From assembly GCF_900112575.1 (NCBI RefSeq), contig NZ_FOMH01000019.1, positions 1 through 64,000 on the forward strand: a DNA stretch of 64,000 nt, in the 5' to 3' direction. The position numbers and the translations under genes are program-made. Position 1 is the first letter of the stretch, and each line of letters opens with the position of its first letter. Below are positions 45,472-54,968 of the stretch, piece after piece. The notes below the pieces were generated by a model, which saw nothing but the letters and a program-made list of their open reading frames with translations, was not told where the DNA came from and did not search any database. The stretch is from Flavobacterium phragmitis (GTDB taxonomy: Bacteria > Bacteroidota > Bacteroidia > Flavobacteriales > Flavobacteriaceae).

Positions 45472-48003
45472 TTATTGCTTTATATCTTGTTTTGGGGTTT
45501 CAAGAGGTTGTTTTAGCGAAATAATATTAGATAATAATCTATAAGCTCCAGAAACTCCTTCTGGTAATTCTCTAAAGAAACTCAAACCGGTGTAAATATA
45601 ATATCCTTTTCCGTAAGGAGCCACTAATAAAGCACCATCTTTAGCCGATTCTCCTTTGTCATGAGACGAAATAATAGGTGTGAAGGCAGGATCATATTCA
45701 TTTGGATAATACAAACCTTGTTCTTGTGTCCAGCCTTCAAAATCTTTCGCACTGATTTTGTTTGGCGTATTTAATACAGGATGATTTGGCGCCAAGAAAG
45801 TGATTTTTGCATTTTCTTCGGTTACACGATCGTTAGATAATTTTAATGAATAAGGCGCAATTTTATCTGTAACTAGTTTTCCGTTTGTATTATATTGTAC
45901 AATCATATTTTTACCGCCTTTTACAAAATTAAAAAGGATACTTTGTTTATTGGCAAGAGCATTTACGGTATTATAAGCACGAACTCCTGTAATCACAGTG
46001 CTGAATGAATCTAATTTTTCAGGCGTAATTTCTTCGGGTTTTAAAATTGAAACCTTGTATCCCATTTGTTTTAAACTTTCAGGAACTTCGTCGCCGGCGC
46101 CCATAATGTAGGCAATCGCATCACCCGAAGTTTTTAGGTCAATTCTAATGCATTTTGATTCAGCTGGTTTTAAAACCATTTGTTTGGTAATGTGAGGAAA
46201 ATCAATAATCGTCTGATCTTTATCAAAACGTTTGCCGTCAACCGTTGCAATACTTTTAGCCGTAACTTCTTCTGGATTAACGGGCGGTGTTACTTCAAAA
46301 TAAAAAACCTGCTCATTTCCTTTTTTGTCCAAAGTAAACGGAATTTCTTTTGGAGATACATTCCAGCTTTTAGGTAAATCCAGTTGTAGATTTCCTACTA
46401 CATTATCTTTTCCTGCACGAACTTTTACTGGAATCATTTTGCTTTTAGTGTCTCTAAAAATCAAAACTCTTTCTAAAATTGAAGTGGTAACTTCTGGCAC
46501 TATATCAAGAAAATTATACATTTCTCCTTTAACGCCGTCATTGTATTTGTAAACGACTGTTCGTTCAAATGGAATCTCAATACCGCCGATTTTTACATTA
46601 AAAACAACTTTAGTATCTCTAATAATATCTGGAATTCCAATAATTTCTTGGTTTGAAACAGTGTACATTCCAACTGTTGCTTTTTCTTTTAACCAATACG
46701 GTTGTGTATATTCGATATTGTTTGGAAGCTGCAATTGAAGGTTGATCTTTTGATCACTGTTATTTTTTAAAACGCTATTTTGAACAGTAGTTTTATTGTC
46801 TGGCAACGTTGTAATACTAACTAATTGCATATCAACAGAACATCTATTAATAGCTTCAAGAGTTAGTTTAAGAATGCTTCCAGGAGTTGCTTCTTGCTCG
46901 TTTGAGACCGCTTCAAGATATAAACCAGAACATGACGCAATGATGCTTTTGATTGCTTCGGATTTGATTGTTCTCCAATGGGTATCTTCTAAAGCCTCTA
47001 TCATCGAATAGGCTTTAACTAAATCCGGAATACTTGCAGATGGATTACTGAAGTTATAGTTTGAAATGATAGAGGAAATTAAATCACCAATTGGTTTTCC
47101 GTTTTTGACACGATTCCAGCTGGTATCAATTCCGTCAAACAAATTATCACGGTCTTTTGGTGTTTCTCCATTAATCAACTCTAAATATTCTGTTTCATCG
47201 CCACGAACTCCTGTACTTCCAAAACCTTGTGATTGATGACGACTTCGGCTTAAAGCGGCGATTTCCTGATTCGATTTTCCAATTCCAGTGTAATAAACAC
47301 CCGTTTCTAATTTGGTGAATTTTGATTTATTGGCAGCATCAAATTTTTCCTGGCTGCCATAAAACCACCAAGACGGATTAAAAAATTGTCTTTTTACCTG
47401 CCAAGGTGTTACGTATTTCAATTGTTCCGGATAAACTTTTGGATCGTTTGTTAATTTAAAACTTTCAACACTCAGCATTGCAGAAGAGGTGTGGTGTCCG
47501 TGCGTTGTGCCCGGTGAACGATGATCAAATCTATTAATAATAATATCCGGCTGGAATTTTCTGATGGTCCAAACCACATCGGCCAGTACTTTATCTTTGT
47601 CCCAAATGTCTAAGGTTTCATTTGGGTTTTTCGAAAAACCAAAATCATTGGCACGAGAGAAAAACTGCTCTCCGCCATCTATTTTTCTAGCTTCAATTAA
47701 TTCTTGAGTTCTAATTACTCCAAGCAATTCACGTAATTGCGATCCAATTAAATTCTGACCACCATCCCCACGAGTTAAAGACAAATAACCTGTTCTAGCA
47801 TTCATATCATTGGCCAAATACGAAATCATTCTAGTATTTTCATCATCAGGATGTGCAGCAAGATATAATACTGAACCTAAAAAGTTTAGTTTTTTGATTT
47901 GATTATAAATTTCAACTGAATTTGGTTTTTGTGGCTGCTGTGCAAACGAAATCTGAAAACCTAGAAAAAATAAAAGAAAGATTTGAACCTGTATTTTTCG
48001 CAT
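45472..48003 (-). CDS. Large secreted PIG-L family deacetylase
   Basis: The 843-residue protein has a signal peptide (cleavage near SFAQQ) and an N-terminal PIG-L/LmbE domain with the zinc motif AAHPDDE (His51, Asp54) and the second histidine cluster THGHHTSS. The remaining 550 residues are beta-rich, with an NPCBM/NEW2-like stretch and a C-terminal ThuA/GATase-like fold (NMIVQYNTNGKLV, ILNTPNKISAKDFEGW). PIG-L enzymes remove N-acetyl groups from sugars. A role in handling an extracellular or periplasmic amino sugar with the downstream symporter is inferred. Confidence 0.87.
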   Translation of the reverse strand: MRKIQVQIFLLFFLGFQISFAQQPQKPNSVEIYNQIKKLNFLGSVLYLAAHPDDENTRMISYLANDMNARTGYLSLTRGDGGQNLIGSQLRELLGVIRTQELIEARKIDGGEQFFSRANDFGFSKNPNETLDIWDKDKVLADVVWTIRKFQPDIIINRFDHRSPGTTHGHHTSSAMLSVESFKLTNDPKVYPEQLKYVTPWQVKRQFFNPSWWFYGSQEKFDAANKSKFTKLETGVYYTGIGKSNQEIAALSRSRHQSQGFGSTGVRGDETEYLELINGETPKDRDNLFDGIDTSWNRVKNGKPIGDLISSIISNYNFSNPSASIPDLVKAYSMIEALEDTHWRTIKSEAIKSIIASCSGLYLEAVSNEQEATPGSILKLTLEAINRCSVDMQLVSITTLPDNKTTVQNSVLKNNSDQKINLQLQLPNNIEYTQPYWLKEKATVGMYTVSNQEIIGIPDIIRDTKVVFNVKIGGIEIPFERTVVYKYNDGVKGEMYNFLDIVPEVTTSILERVLIFRDTKSKMIPVKVRAGKDNVVGNLQLDLPKSWNVSPKEIPFTLDKKGNEQVFYFEVTPPVNPEEVTAKSIATVDGKRFDKDQTIIDFPHITKQMVLKPAESKCIRIDLKTSGDAIAYIMGAGDEVPESLKQMGYKVSILKPEEITPEKLDSFSTVITGVRAYNTVNALANKQSILFNFVKGGKNMIVQYNTNGKLVTDKIAPYSLKLSNDRVTEENAKITFLAPNHPVLNTPNKISAKDFEGWTQEQGLYYPNEYDPAFTPIISSHDKGESAKDGALLVAPYGKGYYIYTGLSFFRELPEGVSGAYRLLSNIISLKQPLETPKQDIKQ

Positions 48004-48034
48004 GATTAAAAGTTAGGTGTTTTTAGAATTGTCC

Positions 48035-48042
48035 CAAAAATA
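48035..48042 (-). promoter_or_regulatory. Candidate -7 box of the PIG-L operon
   Basis: The minus strand reads TATTTTTG, an exact TAnnTTTG match, 31 bases before the ATG at 48003. No -33 TTG is found at the right distance. Confidence 0.45.
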
Positions 48043-48114
48043 CTAATTATTTTATGGAAGATTATTTAAATGAAATGTTAACGAACAATAATTGTACCTT
48101 AAATGGAATGAAAT

Positions 48115-48147
48115 AAATAAAAAAACCGTCAGATGTGTTCTGACGGC
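48115..48147 (-). terminator. Terminator after the LVIVD lipoprotein gene
   Basis: CCGTCAG (48126-48132) and CTGACGG (48140-48146) pair around a 7-nt loop. Read on the minus strand, seven T follow. It lies 35 bases after the stop at 48182. Confidence 0.8.
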
Positions 48148-48181
48148 TCTTTTGTATTTCGATTTTGAAATAAACGAAATG

Positions 48182-49807
48182 TTATTTTAATTTATTCTCA
48201 GTGTCCTTGTAAGTTCCAGTAATCGTAACGCCACTATTTTTGGTTACTTTACCGTATATTGTAATTGAAGAATCGTTACCAATAAAGTTGATTTTAGCGC
48301 CACTGTTTAATAGCAAATCTCCCCAGATTATAACAGAACCTTCTACTTGTAGTGTTGCATTACTGTTAATAATTAGTTGCGTTGGGTTTGATTGTTGATA
48401 TTTACCTTGTGCTAAACTTCCTTTCATGTTAAATGTTCCACCGCTGTTTAAGGTTAAACCATTTTGAATTGAGATAGAACCACAGTGTGTTAATATTGCA
48501 TTAGAATTTATTATAGCCGAATTAATAGCTGTTGAACCTTGGTACGATTTAATATCGTTTGAATTTAAAATTAAATCTTTTCCTTGATTGTAAACCGGAT
48601 ATGAAGAACAGCTTGCAAATGTAGTATTTGGTTTTTCCATCTTAATGATTTTTAAACCGCCTGTTCCGCTGGCAACATAAATATAATTACCGCTAGATTT
48701 TACATAGTTTGATGAACCAGCAATTCCTAAAGAACCCAATAAACTAAGTTGTGTTCCAGACTGATAAACATTTAATCCTAATGCTCCATTGGCAAGGAAT
48801 GCATAGCCGTCGTTTACAGAAACTGCATTAGTGACATTATCTTCAGCTGCAGTTGGTATTGCAACAGTCTGCAATTTTGAACCACTGTTAATATCATAAA
48901 CACCAAGACCATTTGGTCCTTCAGAAACTAAAAGTTTTGTTCCGTCAATATCAATTGTTCTTTTTGCACCGCTTACATCTGTAGAAGTTGTAAAGCTTTT
49001 TTGCAAAGCAAGCGTAGATTGATTGTAAACATTCACTCCTTTAGTACCGCTTAAAGTAACCACTTTATCAGAAGTTAAAGCGATAGAACGTAAATCAGCT
49101 ACAGCAACTTTGCCTGTTATGGCTTTTGTTGAAGCGCTCATTTTGAATAAACTACCATTATCTCCAGTAACTGCAAAATAATCATTAGTATTAGCAGCTA
49201 CATCTGTAGTAACTCTGCTTTCTAAGTAATTAGCAGTAGTTTTATCAGTAAGAAGTCCAGCACTTAAAGGCATATTGTAAACAACCGCTGGATTATTTTT
49301 AAGCAAAGGATCTTTATCAATATCTTTTGCCGCTCCAATAATTAAGTTTCCATTTGTATAAGTAAGAGAAGTAATATCAGTATTTGGAATCAAAGCAGAG
49401 GTAACCAATTTAGGTTTGTAAGGATCTGTAACATCAATAACGTCAATTGCTCCAGAATAAACATCACCACGGGTGATATAAGAAACATAAGCGTAGTTTC
49501 CATTTACTGTAACATGACTGGCTTGTAAAGTTCTTCCATTGGCGTCAACTGGAGGTTTTACCTCGGCAATCTGCACAAGTGGAAAATTGGTCACAGTATT
49601 CTCTGCAGATTTTCCTACTAGAGAACTATTTTCGATTGAAATTACTCCAGAATTGGTGTAGTCAAGTCTCTGGCTTAAGGTATTTTGATCAGAATTAATC
49701 GTAATGTTGTCCAACGATTGATTGTTGTTTTTGTTGTCATCGTTACTGTCACAGCCTATTAATAGGGACATTGCTAAAAATGAAAGCAAATAAACATTCT
49801 TTTTCAT
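48182..49807 (-). CDS. LVIVD-type beta-propeller lipoprotein
   Basis: The 541-residue protein has a lipobox (LIGC, Cys19) and then a low-complexity Asp/Asn stretch, as in surface lipoproteins. Propeller-like repeats of the LVIVD type follow: NYAYVSYITRGDVYSGAIDVIDVTDP, GYAFLANGALGLNVYQSGTQL and NYIYVASGTGGLKIIKM. The last 140 residues form a different beta domain with N-S-N-A and N-S-G motifs, probably a short solenoid. Surface or periplasmic location is inferred. Function is unknown. Confidence 0.75.
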   Translation of the reverse strand: MKKNVYLLSFLAMSLLIGCDSNDDNKNNNQSLDNITINSDQNTLSQRLDYTNSGVISIENSSLVGKSAENTVTNFPLVQIAEVKPPVDANGRTLQASHVTVNGNYAYVSYITRGDVYSGAIDVIDVTDPYKPKLVTSALIPNTDITSLTYTNGNLIIGAAKDIDKDPLLKNNPAVVYNMPLSAGLLTDKTTANYLESRVTTDVAANTNDYFAVTGDNGSLFKMSASTKAITGKVAVADLRSIALTSDKVVTLSGTKGVNVYNQSTLALQKSFTTSTDVSGAKRTIDIDGTKLLVSEGPNGLGVYDINSGSKLQTVAIPTAAEDNVTNAVSVNDGYAFLANGALGLNVYQSGTQLSLLGSLGIAGSSNYVKSSGNYIYVASGTGGLKIIKMEKPNTTFASCSSYPVYNQGKDLILNSNDIKSYQGSTAINSAIINSNAILTHCGSISIQNGLTLNSGGTFNMKGSLAQGKYQQSNPTQLIINSNATLQVEGSVIIWGDLLLNSGAKINFIGNDSSITIYGKVTKNSGVTITGTYKDTENKLK

Positions 49808-49839
49808 AATGATGCGATTTGAGTTTTAGAAATTTGGTG

Positions 49840-49868
49840 CAAATATATATTATAATCACATTAAACAA
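49840..49868 (-). promoter_or_regulatory. Promoter of the LVIVD lipoprotein gene
   Basis: On the minus strand TTG (49868-49866), an 18-nt spacer and TATATTTG (49847-49840) fit the flavobacterial consensus. The ATG is 32 bases downstream. Confidence 0.7.
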
Positions 49869-49964
49869 AGGTTAATTTTTAAAACAAGCTAATTTAAACG
49901 CTTGTTTAATAGTGATTTATATTAAATTTACAATCTTTTGAAAAAATATCAAAACAAAAAAAGC

Positions 49965-49998
49965 AAAAAAAGAGAGTATCATTTTTGTGATACTCTCT
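49965..49998 (-). terminator. Terminator after the His/Asp-rich protein gene
   Basis: AGAGAGTATCA (49971-49981) and TGATACTCTCT (49988-49998) form eleven base pairs. On the minus strand a T-rich tract follows. It is 27 bases beyond the stop at 50025. Confidence 0.85.
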
Positions 49999-50024
49999 TA
50001 TGTTGAAAATTCGTGGTTTAGCAA

Positions 50025-50537
50025 TTATCTTCTACCACGTCCGTGATCTCGGTCATCGTGGTGATGGTGATCATCGTGTCTATCATGGTGTTTGTCGTGT
50101 TTGTCATGTTTGTCATAACGTTTGTAATCTCTACGGTCATTATAGCCATATACAGGTCTTGGTTTGTAAGGTCTTTGAGGCGCTCCGTGGTATCCTTTGT
50201 AGTATTTTACTTTATGACGATCAAAGTAAACATAAGGGGTTCTACCGTGGTAATCTGTCAAAACTACTTTATAGCCTCCATACAAATCATAATTTCTATA
50301 TTGTCTTGGCAAGTAAGTTGTTCTTACCCATTTTCCTCTTCCATAATATATAAATTGTGCTGCACGTACATCGTAGTAAGCTTGAATATCTGGAAGGTAA
50401 TAATATTCCATTTCGGTATATCCTGCAGGCCCCCAAGCTGGAGGAGTTCCTATATTAACGTTTATCGATACTTGGGCTTGCGTGGCATTTGCAACCATTA
50501 GAAATAATCCGGCGATTGCTAATTTTATCGTTTTCAT
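50025..50537 (-). CDS. Secreted protein with His/Asp-rich tail
   Basis: The 170-residue product has a signal peptide (cleavage near ATQAQ) and a central region rich in Tyr (YTEMEYYYLPDIQAYYD, KWVRTTYLPRQYRNYDLYGGYKVV). It ends in about 35 residues of His, Asp, Lys and Arg (YDKHDKHDKHHDRHDDHHHH and on). The Tyr-rich core has the look of a Bacteroidetes periplasmic family whose function is unknown to me. The His/Asp tail could bind divalent metals. The 187 bases upstream show no clear promoter. Confidence 0.75.
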   Translation of the reverse strand: MKTIKLAIAGLFLMVANATQAQVSINVNIGTPPAWGPAGYTEMEYYYLPDIQAYYDVRAAQFIYYGRGKWVRTTYLPRQYRNYDLYGGYKVVLTDYHGRTPYVYFDRHKVKYYKGYHGAPQRPYKPRPVYGYNDRRDYKRYDKHDKHDKHHDRHDDHHHHDDRDHGRGRR

Positions 50538-50724
50538 CTTTTTTATTTTTTTAATGTTAATCTTATTTAGGGATATTCATATACTGTGCCAAAAAAAATG
50601 AATATGTATTTTGTCGAGTAAAAAATGTATTTCGTCGAATTTTTTTTGGATTTGTTTAACGTGTAAGAAGCTGATTTTAAGCTGGTTTTTGTTGGCTAGT
50701 ATTTTTTCAAAAAAAAGATAAAAA

Positions 50725-52557
50725 TTATCTGTAATCGACAACTCGTGGTTTAGCAAGTTCAAAACTTTGAAGACCATAATCTGTAGTTTCAAAAGTATTT
50801 GTTTTAAATACATTATCACCTTGCAAAGGAATACTTGGATAATAAGAAATAGAAAGCTGAAATGAACTAAAAACCAAGTAGTCATTACTTACCAGTAAAC
50901 CTAAAGTTATTTTAGAATATGGTTTGCTTTTTGTCATGGCAACTTCTGGACTACCTAAAACAGCAACCGAATAATTAAAGAAAGGATTTAAACGAAATCC
51001 CCATAATGCATGAGGCGAATACGTTTGTGTTTGAAGTGATAATAAAGCTTTACTGGTCCCATACAATGCTGTATTAAAACCGGCTAAGCCATTTATCTCA
51101 TTAATATTTAACTCATCCCCAATAATATTATCACGATTAACTCCAATTACAACTCTTGGATTTACGAATTGTCTTAATTTCCATTTTCCAATACTATATA
51201 ATTTTGTAAAATAGTTAGATTCGAACAAGAAAGCAGTTTGATACGTTTTGGATTGATGAAAATAAGTTCCAGCCTCAAAATTCATACTCAGAAAACCTAA
51301 CCGATAATAATTTCCAAACGAAAACTGTGCACCAACATAAGGTCTCCAAAAAGTATTTTTATATTGATAGCCAAAGGTTACACCATATATTCTTCCAATC
51401 GGAACGTCTTCTGTCTGGCCGTTTCGAAAAATATAACTGTCTTTGATAAATTTTCGCGTATTCAATCCGATCCCGCTGAGAATTAGTTTTTCATCAGAAT
51501 AAAAATGATCTGGGTCATACACTTCAGTTGGTGTTTCAGTGAAATTTTTATTTAAAAATCTAGCAGTAGTAATAAGATTAGTTATGGCTTTTTTTTCGTC
51601 TTCAAAAACTTTAAAAGCATGTCCAGCCCAAACATCCTGTGATTTATACTTTACAGATTGATATGCATAAGAAAGATCTGGTGCCTGAAGTGTATCTCTT
51701 CGGTAAAATTCATCAACATACACGCCACCAGCCCATTTTGTCAGAGGAGAGTAAAAGTCTCTCTCCACATCTATACTTTTAATATAGTTATTGTCTAAGT
51801 CCATTTTATAATGAAGAACGGTTCCTATATACGTGTTTTTGATGTTTGGAACAGTATAAGTCGCTTCATTGGCATTACGACCATCATCAAAGCGATTGGT
51901 GTAACGATATTCTAACTGCTGTCCAGAACCAAAGAAATCTTTTTCTTTAAACCCAATCGACATTTGACTGCTAGAAATTGAAAATCTTGGAATAGTACTC
52001 CAGGAATCTAAAACACGTATAGTGACATCAACAGAATCTGAAGCTTGACCAACAGATTGATTGGAAATTCGAACTGCCGTTACATAACGTTGCGCACGTA
52101 TTAAACGCTCACTTTCCAGAACTTTATACGTATTATACGGTGTGTTTTTCTTAAATAGTAATAAGTTCTTTATTGCTATTTTTTTTGTTTTTAAGTGAAG
52201 TCTGTTTCCCATTCGCTCACCCCAATTTTTGGGCATTTGTGTAGTATCTGCCACAGAATGCCCAAAAGGATCTAAAGTGATAATGTTTATATTACGAATA
52301 ATTTTGCCATCGTAATGAGTAGAATCTATTGGTACAAGTAACTCTTGCTTTTTCTTTGGCTTTTTAGATTTAAAAAACAATTTATGCATCATCTGCGTAA
52401 ATTTATTTTTCTTAGAATAATTTCGAATTTTGGTATAGATTTCAGTAGTGTCTTTCTGGGTTCTAGGTTCTTTTTTCGTTTTATCTACCTGAGCATATCC
52501 ACTTTGTAAACAAAAGCAAAGCAAAATAAAAAATAGTATTTTTTTATCTAAAGACAT
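50725..52557 (-). CDS. Outer-membrane protein with POTRA-like and beta-barrel domains
   Basis: The 610-residue protein has a signal peptide (cleavage near GYAQ). A periplasmic part (about 80-185) contains a POTRA-like segment, NLLLFKKNTPYNTYKVLESERLIRAQRYVTAV, and a barrel-like C-terminal region follows with regular strands (GSGQQLEYRYTNRF, GRIYGVTFGYQYKN). The order resembles BamA/TamA-type Omp85 proteins. It could be a secretion or lipid-transfer pore; exact orthology is not clear. It is a single gene, followed downstream by about 190 bases with no gene. Confidence 0.75.
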   Translation of the reverse strand: MSLDKKILFFILLCFCLQSGYAQVDKTKKEPRTQKDTTEIYTKIRNYSKKNKFTQMMHKLFFKSKKPKKKQELLVPIDSTHYDGKIIRNINIITLDPFGHSVADTTQMPKNWGERMGNRLHLKTKKIAIKNLLLFKKNTPYNTYKVLESERLIRAQRYVTAVRISNQSVGQASDSVDVTIRVLDSWSTIPRFSISSSQMSIGFKEKDFFGSGQQLEYRYTNRFDDGRNANEATYTVPNIKNTYIGTVLHYKMDLDNNYIKSIDVERDFYSPLTKWAGGVYVDEFYRRDTLQAPDLSYAYQSVKYKSQDVWAGHAFKVFEDEKKAITNLITTARFLNKNFTETPTEVYDPDHFYSDEKLILSGIGLNTRKFIKDSYIFRNGQTEDVPIGRIYGVTFGYQYKNTFWRPYVGAQFSFGNYYRLGFLSMNFEAGTYFHQSKTYQTAFLFESNYFTKLYSIGKWKLRQFVNPRVVIGVNRDNIIGDELNINEINGLAGFNTALYGTSKALLSLQTQTYSPHALWGFRLNPFFNYSVAVLGSPEVAMTKSKPYSKITLGLLVSNDYLVFSSFQLSISYYPSIPLQGDNVFKTNTFETTDYGLQSFELAKPRVVDYR

Positions 52558-52636
52558 TCGGTAGTTTTCTTCTAATAGTTTTATTATTTATGAATGTAAG
52601 GAATAAATGGGAGGTTTTTATAGTATAACGTCCTTT

Positions 52637-53737
52637 TTAATTTTCTGTTGCAATTTTTTGTTTACGCCATGTAAATTTTCGTGGCACATGATTTCCCATA
52701 AGATAACCCCAAGGAGCAAGAGGATCTATTCGATCGAAAATAATTTTTAAAATTGCCAAAAGCGGAATTGCCAAAAACATTCCTGAAATTCCTGCTGCCG
52801 CACCGCCGACAATAATTCCCATAATAGATACAAAAGCATTGATTTCTACTTTAGAATTGATAATCAATGGTACTAAAAGATTATTGTCTATAAACTGGAC
52901 AATTATATTTACGATGAGAATTCCTAAGATGATTGAAAATTCAGCCGAACCGGTTAACGAAGCTAAAACAGTGATAATTCCGGCAACCAAAATTCCGATA
53001 TATGGAATCAGGTTTAAGATTCCTGTAATTAATCCCAATAAAATAAAATATTTAATACCAATAATCCACAATCCGATACTAGTTAAAACCGAAACAACAA
53101 TCATTTCTATTATTAAACTGACGATATAATTGTTAATCGAAACTTTGATTTGAGAAAGTATATCTTTTAAAACCGCATGATTCTCCTGACGGATTAATTT
53201 GGCTAAAAACAATTTAAAATGCTCTTTATAAATTAAGAATAGAAACGTATAAATAATTATAATAGTACTATCTAAGAGAACATCACTCATTGATATTATA
53301 AAGGAACCCAGTTTTGCCTGTCCGTTTTTTACAGAATCCTGCGTAACCGAATCCAGATATTTTTTCTGATCACCAATACTTACTTCGAAATTTTCTCTTA
53401 TAAACTTATGAATTTCAAGAATAAATGAATTGGCATTTTTCTTTATGGTATCAAAATCATTGGCAATGTAAGTGACCTGATAGGAAATGAAAACCAAAAT
53501 TCCGACTATAAAAGAAAGAAAAATAAGAAGACAAACTATTGCCGCGAGATGTCTTGGAAATTTTAGCTTTTTATTAAAGAAAGAGAAAATAGGAAGTAAT
53601 AAAACAGCAAATAGAAAAGCAAGTAAAACGGGTGTAATAATATTTTTTCCAGTGCAAAATATAAAGGCAAAACAAATTAAAGTAATTAGTATAAAAGCGA
53701 GTTTTGCGTAAAAAGGTAAAGTTATTGGCCGAGTCAT
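52637..53737 (-). CDS. AI-2E family transporter (TqsA/PerM-like)
   Basis: The 366-residue membrane protein has about seven or eight helices. The hallmark is the segment YFILLGLITGILNLIPYIGILVAGIITVL (about 225-255), followed by the C-terminal GIIVGGAAAGISGMFLAIPLLAILKII helices. Family members include AI-2 exporters and Na+/H+ antiporters, so the substrate cannot be stated. A large loop (about 90-155) lies between the second and third helix groups. It is on its own, next to a small MscS channel. Confidence 0.88.
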   Translation of the reverse strand: MTRPITLPFYAKLAFILITLICFAFIFCTGKNIITPVLLAFLFAVLLLPIFSFFNKKLKFPRHLAAIVCLLIFLSFIVGILVFISYQVTYIANDFDTIKKNANSFILEIHKFIRENFEVSIGDQKKYLDSVTQDSVKNGQAKLGSFIISMSDVLLDSTIIIIYTFLFLIYKEHFKLFLAKLIRQENHAVLKDILSQIKVSINNYIVSLIIEMIVVSVLTSIGLWIIGIKYFILLGLITGILNLIPYIGILVAGIITVLASLTGSAEFSIILGILIVNIIVQFIDNNLLVPLIINSKVEINAFVSIMGIIVGGAAAGISGMFLAIPLLAILKIIFDRIDPLAPWGYLMGNHVPRKFTWRKQKIATEN

Positions 53738-53841
53738 TATGTTTTAGAATTAAGCTGAATTTGTAAAACAAATATTATACTTTATTTGTCCGTTTTCGTT
53801 CCAGCTTTTTGACTTGGTGTTATAAAATTCCCATTCAAATT

Positions 53842-54372
53842 TTAGTCGAAAAATTCTCTTTCCTCATATTTGGCAGGTATTATTGAAATTCCTTTTTGAA
53901 GCAATAAATTGTTTGGGAAAACAATTTTTTCTCCTTCTTTAGTTTTTAAACTTACATGAAAAGTATTGATATCTTCAATTTCTGCTTCGATTGGAAAATC
54001 TTTATCGTGTATCTTGATAGTATCTCCAATCCTAAATGGAAAAGAAAAAAATAAGACCATTCCAGAAGTAATATTGCTCAAGATAGACCATTGTGCAAAC
54101 ATAGCAACACCAATTACGGTTGCTATAGAAGAAATGGTAACAAAAATGTCATCAGTCTGCACTCCCCAAATTACAATTAAACTAATGGTCATCAATATAT
54201 TCATCAAAATATTGATGTATTTGATAACTAGATTGGTACGATGTTCAAATAACTGACTCGAAGCAGCAAAATTTTTGACTAGTTTTGCAATTACCATTCT
54301 AAGAATTATAAATACTAAAATGAGAATTATCGTGGCAAATATTTCGCGGCTATATTCTTTAAAGGAAAACAT
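53842..54372 (-). CDS. Small MscS-type mechanosensitive channel
   Basis: The 176-residue protein has about three membrane helices. The pore helix pattern is SIATVIGVAMFAQWSILSNITSGMVLFFSFPFRIGDTI (about 85-122), followed by a compact beta domain ending in VFPNNLLLQKGISII. It lacks the long C-terminal vestibule of E. coli MscS (286 residues), as do many short bacterial members. It may relieve osmotic stress. It starts 12 bases before the maf stop in the same direction. Confidence 0.87.
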   Translation of the reverse strand: MFSFKEYSREIFATIILILVFIILRMVIAKLVKNFAASSQLFEHRTNLVIKYINILMNILMTISLIVIWGVQTDDIFVTISSIATVIGVAMFAQWSILSNITSGMVLFFSFPFRIGDTIKIHDKDFPIEAEIEDINTFHVSLKTKEGEKIVFPNNLLLQKGISIIPAKYEEREFFD

Positions 54373-54383
54373 AAATAAAATTT

Positions 54384-54968
54384 TTACACTAATGTAGTCA
54401 AAAATTCGTAGACTTTTGCTGTCGGAAGTCCCATAACATTGGTATAAGAGCCTTCAACTTTTGCAACTGCCATAAAACCAAACCATTCCTGAATTCCATA
54501 AGCACCCGCTTTATCATAAGGTTTATAATTTTCTATATAATATGAAATAGCTTCGTCAGACAAATCATTAAAAGTTACTTTGGTAATATCATGCAGTAGA
54601 GTAGAAGAGTGGTTCGTTTTAAAACAAACCGAAGTAATCACTTCATGAGTCGTATTAGACATTGATTTTATCATCTTGAAAGCTTCTTCAGCATTTTTAG
54701 GCTTTCCTAAAGCTTTGTTCTGATGCCATACGATTGTATCACTCGTAACTAGAATTTCATTTTCCTTTAATTCTCCTTCAAACGCTTTGGCTTTCAGTTC
54801 TGCAAGATAATCGGTAATTTCAGCCGCTTCTAATTCTGGCGGATAAATCTCTTCAACATCTTTTAAACGAATTTCAAAATCAAGATCTAAATCTTTAAAA
54901 AACTGCTGTCTTCTAGGTGATCCCGAAGCTAAAATGATTTTATATTTCTTTAATTTTTCTTTAAGCAT
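54384..54968 (-). CDS. maf: Maf-like nucleotide pyrophosphatase
   Basis: The 194-residue protein has the Maf signature ASGSPRRQQFF at about 14-24, ILVTSDTIVWH with the catalytic aspartate, and the C-terminal YTNVMGLPTAKVYEFL. Maf proteins hydrolyse dTTP/UTP or modified nucleotides and are linked to septum formation. It overlaps the upstream UbiA-family gene by eight bases, so coupled translation is likely. Confidence 0.93.
   Translation of the reverse strand: MLKEKLKKYKIILASGSPRRQQFFKDLDLDFEIRLKDVEEIYPPELEAAEITDYLAELKAKAFEGELKENEILVTSDTIVWHQNKALGKPKNAEEAFKMIKSMSNTTHEVITSVCFKTNHSSTLLHDITKVTFNDLSDEAISYYIENYKPYDKAGAYGIQEWFGFMAVAKVEGSYTNVMGLPTAKVYEFLTTLV

Noticed and set aside
50043..50501. 152-codon plus-strand hydrophobic frame
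   Set aside because: It is antisense to the His/Asp-rich secreted protein gene; Val/Ile runs arise from the complement of His/Asp codons.
50010..50755. 13-bp direct repeat CGTGGTTTAGCAA at the ends of two neighbouring minus-strand genes
   Set aside because: One copy is coding and the other downstream of a stop, the context differs, and there are no inverted ends or transposase; probably chance.
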